Positions 5,794 to 12,680 of a stretch of 22,559 bases of DNA are shown here, in pieces. Each line of letters opens with the position of its first letter. The stretch's first letter is position 1. The stretch covers positions 1-22,559 of the forward strand of contig UQSC01000019.1 of NCBI GenBank assembly GCA_900543615.1. Direction: 5' to 3'. The stretch comes from an uncultured Collinsella sp. GTDB taxonomy: Bacteria; Actinomycetota; Coriobacteriia; Coriobacteriales; Coriobacteriaceae. Position numbers and translations under genes: made by a program. A model generated the notes under the pieces. It made no database searches, was not told the origin of the DNA, and saw nothing but the letters and a program-made list of their open reading frames with translations.

Positions 5794-8571
5794 TTACTTC
5801 TTCCCAAATTTGATCTTAATTGCACGCTTCAATGCGTACTTGCCGAGGCTTGGGAGCTTTTGCTCGTATTTGACCATCGTTGAGCACTCGGGGCGGTCGC
5901 GATCCAGATGGATGGCGTCAAACGCGCACTTGGTGGTGCACAGGCCGCAGCCGATGCACTTGTTGGGGTCGACGATCGAGGCGCCGCAGCCCAGGCAGCG
6001 GGCGGTCTCGGCGCGCACCTGCTCCTCGGTAAAGGTCTCAACATACTCGCTAAACGGCGCAGCCTTCTCGCGTTCGCGGTCCACATGCGCAACCTCGCGG
6101 CTCGCGTTGTCGTAGCTCTCGAGCACAACGTCGTCGCGGTCGAGCGCGGTGTAGCGGCGCTGATTGCGGCCGATAGTGAGCGTGGATCCCGGCTGCACAA
6201 AGCGATGGATGGACACGGCGGCCTCGTGGCCGGCGGCGATAGCGTCGATGGCAAAGCTGGGGCCGGTGTAGACGTCGCCGCCCACAAAGATGTCTGGCTC
6301 GGCGGTCTGGTAGGTCTGGGGATCGGCAAGGGCACCCTGGCCGCGGCCGAGCTCCACTTTGGAGCCAGCCAGCAGGTCGCCCCACACAATGGACTGGCCA
6401 ATCGACATGACGACACGGTCGGCATCGACACGGCGCAGGTCGTTCTCGTCGTACTCGGGCGCAAAACGGCCCTCGTCGTCAAAGACACGCGTGCAGCGCT
6501 TGAAGGTGACACCGCACACACGACCGGCCTCGTCCAGGTGAACCTCCTTGGGACCCCAACCGCAGCTGATGTGTGCGCCGTCCTCAACGGCCTCGCGGCG
6601 CTCTTCCTCGCTGGCGGGCATCTGCGCCTCGCTCTCCAGGCAGAACATCTCAACGTGCTCGGAGCCCAGGCGGCAGGCGTTGCGGGCCACGTCGATGGCC
6701 ACGTTGCCGCCGCCCACCACGATGGTGCGGCCGGGCAGCGCGTCGATCTTGCCGCTGTTGACCTCGCGCAAGAAGTCGACGGCCACGGTCACGTCCTCGG
6801 CATCCTCGCCCGGAATACCGGCAAGGCGGCCGCCCTGGCAGCCGATGGCAACATAAAAGGCCTTAAAGCCCTGCTCGCGCAGCTCATCGAGCGTCACATC
6901 GCGACCGACCTCCACGCCATAGCGGAACTCGGCACCCATCAGGCGAATAACCTCGACCTCGGCCTCGATAACGTCCTTCTGCAGCTTAAAGCTGGGAATG
7001 CCGTAGGTGAGCATGCCGCCCGGGCGCTCGTTCTTCTCGAACACGACGGGCTTGTAGCCCTTCTCGGCCAGGTAGAAAGCGCAGGACAGACCGGCCGGGC
7101 CGGCACCGATAATGGCGATCTTCTGGTCGAAGCCGCCGGCACGCGTCGGGGTCACCACAGGTGGGACATAGCGGGTCGCGGCATCCAGATCGCGCTGGGC
7201 GATGAACTTCTTGACCTCGTCGATAGCCACGGCGGCATCCACGCGACCGCGGGTGCAGGCATCCTCACAGCGGCGGTTGCACACACGGCCGCAGATAGCG
7301 GGCAGCGGGTTCTCGCGCTTGATGAGCGCCAGCGCCTCGTCATAGCGACCCTGCGCCGCGAGCTTCAAATAGCCCTGGACGGCGACATGAGCGGGGCAGG
7401 CCGTCTTGCAGGGAGCGGTGCCGGACTCATGCGTCTCGATGCGGTTGTCGTTGCGGTAGTTGGGCGACCACTTGGTGTGGTCCCACTTGGTGGCATCGGG
7501 CAGCTCCTGGCGCGGATACTCTGGCACCTGTCCGCCGGCCTTTTTGCTGCAGAGCTTCTGGCCCAGCTTAGCGGCACCGGCCGGGCACACCTCAACGCAG
7601 CGACCGCAGGCCACGCACTTGTCCTTCTCGATCTTGGCGACATAGGCCGAGCGCGACAGGTTGGGCGTGTTGAACAGCTGCGAGGTGCGCAGGGCGTAGC
7701 ACACGTTGACGTTGCAGTTGCAGATGGCGAAGATCTTGTTCTCGCCGTCGATGTTGGTGATCTGGTGCACAAAGCCGTTGTCCTCGGCCTGGCGCAGGAT
7801 GTCGTAGACCTCGTCGCGCGTCACGTAATGGCCGCGGTCGGTCTCGACCACGTAGTCGGCCATATCGCCCACAGCGATGCACCAATCGGCCGGGTCGTCG
7901 GCGCAGCCCTCGCCCATCACGCGACGGCTCGCGCGGCAGCTGCAGGTGCTGGCGGCATACTTACCCTCGTATTTGTCGAGCCAGTGCTCGATATGCTCAA
8001 TAGGCACCGAGGTGCTCGCGGCGTCGATGGCCTTCTCGACCGGAATGACATGCATGCCGATGCCGGCACCACCGGGCGGCACCATCGGCGTGGCCTTGGA
8101 CAGCGGTCCCTTAGACGCCTGCTCAAAGAACTTGGCATAGACCGGATGCTCCTCGAGCTGGCTCACGCGCATGTTAAGGAACTCGGCGGAACCCGGCACC
8201 AGCATGGGCAGCACCCATTGCTTGGCGCGCTCGGGGTTTTCCCAGTTGTACTCGAGCAGGCCCGTGTAGCTCATATCGTCGAGCATTTTTTCGATCTGGG
8301 CCTCGGGCATGCCGGTGAGCTTGACCATCTCGGGCAGCGTGTAGGGACGGCGCATCTTCATCTTGCAGAGTACCTCGGCCTGCTCGTCAGTCGCGGCCTC
8401 GGCAAACGACCAGTACTCGTAGCCCAGCAGCTCGTCGCGATGCAGCAGGCGGTTAGTGCAGTGCTCGCACAGTTTGACGATGGCCTCGCGCGGATGCTCC
8501 GGCAGCGGCGGCACAAACTCCGCACCGATATCGGGCTCGGTGTAGCTAATCCCCGGTCCGTTGAGAATCAT
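5794..8571 (-). CDS. Multi-domain Fe-S/FAD oxidoreductase with GltD-like core
   Basis: A 925-residue soluble protein. Residues 1-300 are a Cys-rich module I cannot assign (CEHC at 35-38, CSC at 210-212, CNCNVNVC at 284-291). Residues 319-329 carry CVACGRCVEVC, a [4Fe-4S] ferredoxin site. Residues 388-439 have the eight-helix Fe-S domain of glutamate synthase small subunit and dihydropyrimidine dehydrogenase (CKTAC, then CGRVC, CEDAC). FAD binding is at GAGPAG (489-494), NAD(P)H at GGGNVA (620-625), with VGGDVYTG near 763. Two more cluster motifs lie at 859-882 (CLGC, then CIGCGLC and C882). The fold implies electron bifurcation or transfer between NAD(P)H and an unknown partner. ATG at 8571 is preceded by GAAGGGA. 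It is divergent from the TetR gene, which probably represses it. Confidence 0.88.
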   Translation of the reverse strand: MILNGPGISYTEPDIGAEFVPPLPEHPREAIVKLCEHCTNRLLHRDELLGYEYWSFAEAATDEQAEVLCKMKMRRPYTLPEMVKLTGMPEAQIEKMLDDMSYTGLLEYNWENPERAKQWVLPMLVPGSAEFLNMRVSQLEEHPVYAKFFEQASKGPLSKATPMVPPGGAGIGMHVIPVEKAIDAASTSVPIEHIEHWLDKYEGKYAASTCSCRASRRVMGEGCADDPADWCIAVGDMADYVVETDRGHYVTRDEVYDILRQAEDNGFVHQITNIDGENKIFAICNCNVNVCYALRTSQLFNTPNLSRSAYVAKIEKDKCVACGRCVEVCPAGAAKLGQKLCSKKAGGQVPEYPRQELPDATKWDHTKWSPNYRNDNRIETHESGTAPCKTACPAHVAVQGYLKLAAQGRYDEALALIKRENPLPAICGRVCNRRCEDACTRGRVDAAVAIDEVKKFIAQRDLDAATRYVPPVVTPTRAGGFDQKIAIIGAGPAGLSCAFYLAEKGYKPVVFEKNERPGGMLTYGIPSFKLQKDVIEAEVEVIRLMGAEFRYGVEVGRDVTLDELREQGFKAFYVAIGCQGGRLAGIPGEDAEDVTVAVDFLREVNSGKIDALPGRTIVVGGGNVAIDVARNACRLGSEHVEMFCLESEAQMPASEEERREAVEDGAHISCGWGPKEVHLDEAGRVCGVTFKRCTRVFDDEGRFAPEYDENDLRRVDADRVVMSIGQSIVWGDLLAGSKVELGRGQGALADPQTYQTAEPDIFVGGDVYTGPSFAIDAIAAGHEAAVSIHRFVQPGSTLTIGRNQRRYTALDRDDVVLESYDNASREVAHVDREREKAAPFSEYVETFTEEQVRAETARCLGCGASIVDPNKCIGCGLCTTKCAFDAIHLDRDRPECSTMVKYEQKLPSLGKYALKRAIKIKFGKK

Positions 8572-8663
8572 AGTCGTCCCTTCTCTTGCCACAGCCCGGC
8601 GAGACCGCGGCACCCCTCTTTTTGCAGGCCAGGCATGCCCCCATGCCGTTCACCCGCCATTAG

Positions 8664-8731
8664 TTGACATTGTGTCAAAAATAGTATTGACGAACCGTCA
8701 ACAATATTCAAGACTGTTAGGCGAACGGTCA
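8664..8731. promoter_or_regulatory. Three operator-like inverted repeats between the oxidoreductase and TetR genes
   Basis: Within the 189-bp divergent spacer lie two perfect 15-bp inverted repeats, TTGACATTGTGTCAA (8664-8678) and TTGACGAACCGTCAA (8687-8701), and a degenerate third, TTAGGCGAACGGTCA (8717-8731). Centres are 23 and 30 bp apart. The shared half-site GTCA suggests one dimeric regulator, most likely the TetR protein encoded beside it. A possible minus-strand -10 (TACTAT, 8682-8687) touches the middle box. I could not assign a clear promoter for the TetR gene. Confidence 0.6.
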
Positions 8732-8760
8732 GGCAAAAGAGGACGAAAGGCGGCAAACGC

Positions 8761-9423
8761 ATGGGCAACAACACAGCAGATACCTCTGTAGTCGATGCCG
8801 TCCCCGCGTCCGATAGCACGGCAAAGCGCTTGACGGGCGACGAACGCCGTCGCGAGATCCTCGCCGCCGTGCGCACCGTGAGTTCCGAGCTGGGCGTGTC
8901 CCACCTATCGGTATCGGCCGTGACCAAGCGAGCCGGCTGTACGCGCTCGCTCTTCTACCACTACTTTGCCGATATGGACGCCGCCGTCACCGCTGTTATG
9001 GACGAGGCGATCGACGGCTTTATCTCCGAGCTCGAGCAGTGGAATGCCAACCGCACCGTCGGCGATATCGAGGGCGCGCTCGACACTGTCGCGCCGCTCT
9101 TTAAGCGTCTGGTCGCCAGCGGCCACGAACTGCCGCACACTCTGACCTCCAACAGCGGCGCACTCTACGGCGGCTTTCTGCACAACGTGGTTCAGCGCGT
9201 GGCGCAGTATATCTGCGACACCACCGTGGTGGACTTTGTCGCCCATCACGAGCTACGCATCGACCATGTCTACGAGACGTTCTACACCCTCATCATGGGT
9301 CTTTTGATGTATATCCGCACGCACCCCGATGTGCCCGACGAGACGGTCAAGGAAATCATCGCCTCGACACTCCACATCGAGGGCTATACCGCCAAGTATC
9401 CGGAGCGCATGCCCCAGAACTGA
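8761..9423 (+). CDS. TetR-family transcriptional regulator
   Basis: The 220-residue protein has a TetR N-terminal DNA-binding domain at about 29-75: RREILAAVRTV, then a helix-turn-helix ending in TKRAGCTRSLFYHYF, where the FYHYF ending is the family hallmark. The C-terminal two thirds is a helical ligand/dimer domain with no recognisable effector. It has a 25-residue unstructured N-terminal extension. It is transcribed away from the oxidoreductase and toward the DUF5692-like gene 63 nt downstream, with no terminator between; the gap holds only a 7-bp GC hairpin (9441-9468) without a T run. Autoregulation and repression of the oxidoreductase are the likely roles, inferred from the boxes at 8664-8731. 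The upstream AAAGGCGG is a modest ribosome binding site. Confidence 0.9.
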   Translation: MGNNTADTSVVDAVPASDSTAKRLTGDERRREILAAVRTVSSELGVSHLSVSAVTKRAGCTRSLFYHYFADMDAAVTAVMDEAIDGFISELEQWNANRTVGDIEGALDTVAPLFKRLVASGHELPHTLTSNSGALYGGFLHNVVQRVAQYICDTTVVDFVAHHELRIDHVYETFYTLIMGLLMYIRTHPDVPDETVKEIIASTLHIEGYTAKYPERMPQN

Positions 9424-9486
9424 CGACATTTGGCCAAACTGCCCGCGATCAGAAGAGGGGCCGCGGGCGTGTGAAAGGAGAGCAGC

Positions 9487-10494
9487 ATGCTGTTCGATGT
9501 TTGGGGTAGCGATACCCTTATCCACTGGGCCGGCTGGGCCATGGTCTTTATTGGCCTCATCGTGCTCAACGAGGTCGGCCGCCGCACCAAGCTGGGCGCG
9601 GCAATCATCTTTGGCGTGGCTCCGCTGGCCATGACCATCTACTGCGTCGCCATCGCCATCGGCGTTTCGCAGGGTGCCGAGTGGGCACTCACCAACCCCA
9701 CCCATGTGTACCAGAACAGCTGGTTCCACTACGCCAAGGTATACGCGGCGCTGGCCGGTTGCTGGGGCTTCATCGCCATTAAGTACCAGTGGGGAAAGAT
9801 CGGCAAGGCGCATTGGTTCCGCGCGTGGCCGTTTGTGATCGTCGCCATCAACATCTTGATCGCCGTCGTGTCCGACTTCGAGAGCGCCTATCACTTCTTT
9901 GTCCTGGGCCAGTCCACTTGGGTCACCTCCGAAGGTGCTACGCAGCTGGCCGGCTGGAACAACGTGTTCAACGGCATCGCCGGCATCATCAACATCTTCT
10001 GCATGACCGGTTGGTGGAGCGTCTACGCCTCCGAGGACAAGACCGATATGCTGTGGCCCGACATGACCTGGGTCTACATCATCGCCTACGATATCTGGAA
10101 CTTCTGCTACACCTACAACTGCCTGCCCACCCACTCCTGGTTCTGCGGCTTTGCGTTGCTGCTGGCGCCCACCGTCGCCGCCTTTATCTGGAACAAGGGC
10201 GGCTGGATCCAGAACCGCGCCTTTACGCTGGCCATTTGGTGCATGTTTGCCCAGGTGTTCCCGTACTTCCAGGAGGAGTCCATCTTTGTGACCCACTCCA
10301 CGCTCGACCCCGGCGCCGCTACCGCGGTCTCGATCGCCGCACTGATCGCCAACGTCGCCGCAATCATCTACATCGCCTACCGCGCTAAGAAGCTCGGCCG
10401 CAACCCCTACAAGCAGGATGTCTTTGAGGGCACCGGCGATTGGGAGAAGGCCACCGCCCGCCGCGCCAAGGTTGATTACGCACACGCCGAGTAA
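9487..10494 (+). CDS. Polytopic membrane protein, DUF5692-like
   Basis: A 335-residue protein with about nine hydrophobic segments, very rich in Trp, Phe and Tyr, and a short charged C-terminal tail. The aromatic-rich segments (WAGWAMVF, WFHYAKVYAALAGCWGF, YDIWNFCYTYNCLPTH) resemble the DUF5692 family, as far as I can recall it, found in Coriobacteriia and some Firmicutes; no activity is known. AAAGGAG stands 9 nt before the ATG. It follows the TetR gene on the same strand and ends at a strong terminator, so the two form a small operon. It may be the membrane partner, transporter or quinone-side anchor of the adjacent oxidoreductase; that is inference from position only. Confidence 0.72.
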   Translation: MLFDVWGSDTLIHWAGWAMVFIGLIVLNEVGRRTKLGAAIIFGVAPLAMTIYCVAIAIGVSQGAEWALTNPTHVYQNSWFHYAKVYAALAGCWGFIAIKYQWGKIGKAHWFRAWPFVIVAINILIAVVSDFESAYHFFVLGQSTWVTSEGATQLAGWNNVFNGIAGIINIFCMTGWWSVYASEDKTDMLWPDMTWVYIIAYDIWNFCYTYNCLPTHSWFCGFALLLAPTVAAFIWNKGGWIQNRAFTLAIWCMFAQVFPYFQEESIFVTHSTLDPGAATAVSIAALIANVAAIIYIAYRAKKLGRNPYKQDVFEGTGDWEKATARRAKVDYAHAE

Positions 10495-10561
10495 CGCGCT
10501 GGTCGCTGTTGGCACTTGGGCATAGGCCCGCCTGCCAGATTTTCAATCCAGTGTCTCGCAG

Positions 10562-10602
10562 AGCCCCCGGAAAGCGTTTCACTCGCTTTCCGGGGGCTTT
10601 TA
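10562..10602 (+). terminator. Intrinsic terminator after the TetR-DUF5692 operon
   Basis: A perfect 15-bp stem (10562-10576 with 10584-10598) with a seven-base loop is followed by TTTTA. It starts 67 nt after the stop of the membrane protein gene. Confidence 0.93.
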
Positions 10603-10722
10603 TCATTGCGTCTCTATTCAAAAACATGCGCATATATAAAATCGGATTTCAAATCATGCGGCGGCTCTATGGGGTCCCGTTTTTGGGTACAGTGTTGTCC
10701 CGATATTGAGCTTGGGGGATAT

Positions 10723-12219
10723 ATGAAAGATGAGACGATGGGCCAAGAGGATGCGGCCCAAGATGCAGAAGCGTGTGCCGAGGCCCTGGAGAGCCTAGAC
10801 CAGATCGCGCTAGCCGAGATTGCGTTTGACGATTCGAGCGTTGATGTGCAGGATGAGCCGAAAATCGAGGCGCAGCCCGATGATCAGGATACAGGCGACG
10901 TTGAGCCTGCCGAGGATGAGGCAGATCACGAAGACACCGAAAGCGAGGCCGACGACCAGCCCGGATCCGACACGAGCGAGGAAACCATCTTGCTCGACAA
11001 CTTGCCGGCCGAAGATTCGCTGACCCGCGAGCTCCCTGGCTTAGGCTCTGCGCCTGCCGTGGACGAGACCATCGCCATGGGCGATATTCCCCTACCGTCC
11101 GTTCCTTCGGCACGCGAAGCCGAGGTTCGTCACCGTAAGATGTCGCCCAAGCGCCGCAACCTGATGGTTGCCGGCGTTGTGGCCGTCGCGCTCGTCGCCG
11201 GCGGCGCAGGCTATGCGGCTTGGAACGGATACCAGCAAGAGCAGGCTGCCGCTGTCGCCGCCAGTGCGCACACGATGATGTCGGTGCAAATTGGCGTACA
11301 TGCCGCGGGGCTCGACTGCTCCACCGGCTCAAAGATCCCCGTGCAGGTGAGTGGCCAGGACTCCGACGGCTCCTCTGTGAGCGAAACGCTCTACGTTGAC
11401 GAGCACGGTCGCGGCATTAAGCTGCTGCCCGGCGATTACACGCTCTCCATTGCTGGATCCCCCATCGCGGAAGACGGCACCATCTACACCGTCCCGACCA
11501 CCAAGGCGCAGGTCACCATTAAGAGCGATGGGCAGGATCTGCGCGCTCAAGCCACCTTTAAGCTCAAGGTACCTTCGGCCGACACGGTGACTGACGACCA
11601 GATCGATGCCGCCGCCAAGTATGCCGAGGAAGGGGGCGCAAGCTCTGCCGCCGCGGCAAAGATACTCCAGCAGGCGGCAATTACGCGCCGCGATGCCGCC
11701 GCCAACGCCGTAAGCGCAAGCGAGGCTCAGTCCGCCCGCGATGCCGACGCTCGGCACAAGGCGACGAACCTGTATCAGCTCGATATTCCGGTTGAGTGGT
11801 ATGGCAAGGTCGCAACCTGGCAAAACGGCAGCACGCTGTGCATTTATCTGGACAGCGACACCAACACACCGCTCGTGACGCTTGTCGCAGTGCGCGACGG
11901 CGAGACCTTTACCCCCGATGACGGCGATACGGTTTTGGGCACGGTCAGCCTGGGCAACGGCTACACCGTCTACGCCAGCGGCCCTGTCTATCCGTACGTG
12001 ATTCCGCAAACCATCAACGGGCGCACGCAGAACCCCGTGTCGACCTACCCCATGGACACGGCGATTGAGCTTGTCGAGCTCACGACCGGCAACCGCTACA
12101 CATACAGCCAGATCAAAAACGACCTGGTCGGTAAAGACGGCAAGGCAGACGCCGCGACCAAACTCGAGACCGACTACCTCGCCCAGATTCTCCTGCCGAG
12201 CATCAAGGCCCAGGACTAG
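10723..12219 (+). CDS. Single-span membrane protein with long acidic cytoplasmic region
   Basis: I do not recognise a named family. The 498-residue product has an acidic, low-complexity N-terminal region (1-130, rich in Asp and Glu), a basic stop (RHRKMSPKRRN), one membrane span at about 146-166, and an external region of about 330 residues. That region contains a beta-rich stretch (GLDCSTGSKIPVQVSG, then GIKLLPGDYTLSIAG) and an Ala-rich probable helix (about 380-430). The layout, inside acidic and outside folded, resembles envelope proteins that act beside PASTA kinases or in cell-wall sensing. The ATG at 10723 is chosen because GGGGGAT precedes it; an in-frame open stretch extends further upstream but lies across the preceding terminator. 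An AT-rich stretch at 10615-10655 (ATATATAAAAT) probably holds the promoter. Confidence 0.75.
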   Translation: MKDETMGQEDAAQDAEACAEALESLDQIALAEIAFDDSSVDVQDEPKIEAQPDDQDTGDVEPAEDEADHEDTESEADDQPGSDTSEETILLDNLPAEDSLTRELPGLGSAPAVDETIAMGDIPLPSVPSAREAEVRHRKMSPKRRNLMVAGVVAVALVAGGAGYAAWNGYQQEQAAAVAASAHTMMSVQIGVHAAGLDCSTGSKIPVQVSGQDSDGSSVSETLYVDEHGRGIKLLPGDYTLSIAGSPIAEDGTIYTVPTTKAQVTIKSDGQDLRAQATFKLKVPSADTVTDDQIDAAAKYAEEGGASSAAAAKILQQAAITRRDAAANAVSASEAQSARDADARHKATNLYQLDIPVEWYGKVATWQNGSTLCIYLDSDTNTPLVTLVAVRDGETFTPDDGDTVLGTVSLGNGYTVYASGPVYPYVIPQTINGRTQNPVSTYPMDTAIELVELTTGNRYTYSQIKNDLVGKDGKADAATKLETDYLAQILLPSIKAQD

Positions 12220-12260
12220 CCAGCCCGAAGACAGCCGCCCGACATCCACATCCCTAACGC

Positions 12261-12330
12261 AGTTGCGGTGAAATAGGGATTGTTTTTGCTGGTCAAACCG
12301 CAAAACAGTCCCTATTTCACCGCAACTTAT
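12261..12330. repeat. 70-nt palindromic element, copy 3
   Basis: Arms 12261-12286 and 12302-12327 pair over 26 bp with one G-U and a 15-nt loop. It matches the elements at 1407 and 5093 in length and outer arms, but its inner stem differs on both sides (GGGAT facing GTCCC in place of TTCC facing GGAA), so pairing is kept. It sits between two convergent genes, 41 nt after one stop and 21 nt from the other, where it could stop transcripts from both directions. Confidence 0.88.
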
Positions 12331-12351
12331 TGGTGGCCTTTTGGGTGGCAC

Positions 12352-12546
12352 TCAGCGCCAGGGGTCGGCTTCGAACATTGGCTCGCGCTCGGGGCGGCGA
12401 TCGCTGTAGGGATCGTAGCCGTCATCGTCCTCGTTCTCGGCACGGATGTAGGGGTCGCGCGGCTTGGGTGCCGGTTTAGGCGGAGTCTTCGGTGCGGCGG
12501 GCGCCGCCTCAGCCACCGGTGCGTTCGTCTTGTTCTCGTCTTTCAT
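12352..12546 (-). CDS. Small disordered protein, 64 residues
   Basis: I do not recognise a family. The product starts MKDENKTNAPVAEAA, has an Ala/Pro/Lys segment (PKTPPKPAPKPRD) and an acidic, Tyr-containing end (NEDDDGYDPYSDRR, finishing DPWR); it has no membrane segment and is probably unstructured. AAGGAG stands 8 nt before the ATG at 12546, and the reading frame is open for exactly this length. The frame extends upstream of that ATG only through the clpB terminator, so a longer protein is unlikely. It follows clpB on the same strand after that terminator. Confidence 0.6.
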   Translation of the reverse strand: MKDENKTNAPVAEAAPAAPKTPPKPAPKPRDPYIRAENEDDDGYDPYSDRRPEREPMFEADPWR

Positions 12547-12598
12547 CTGCATAGCTCCTTGCCATGTGCTCACGTTCAACACCATCGATTGTCGCACG

Positions 12599-12636
12599 AA
12601 AAAAGGGCGGCGGACCCAATTGGATCCGCCGCCCTT
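12599..12636 (-). terminator. Intrinsic terminator of clpB
   Basis: On the minus strand a GC-rich stem (12625-12636 with 12603-12614, 12 bp, extended by two further pairs past one mismatch) is followed by a run of T (complement of AAAAAA at 12599-12604). It lies 44 nt after the clpB stop. Confidence 0.92.
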
Positions 12637-12680
12637 GGCGTTTGGAAACGACTGGCAGATTTTAAGGCATGGCCCAAAAT

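Noticed and set aside
5908..8667. A 919-codon open frame opposite the oxidoreductase
   Set aside because: Same cause: it mirrors a gene with clear Fe-S and FAD motifs, has no ribosome binding site and an amino-acid composition typical of shadow frames.
9253..10515. A 420-codon minus-strand frame across the TetR and DUF5692 genes
   Set aside because: It crosses two well-supported genes on the other strand and has no recognisable features.
10516..10722. A 5' extension of the acidic membrane protein
   Set aside because: The frame is open but runs through the strong terminator at 10562-10602; the ATG at 10723 has a purine-rich binding site.
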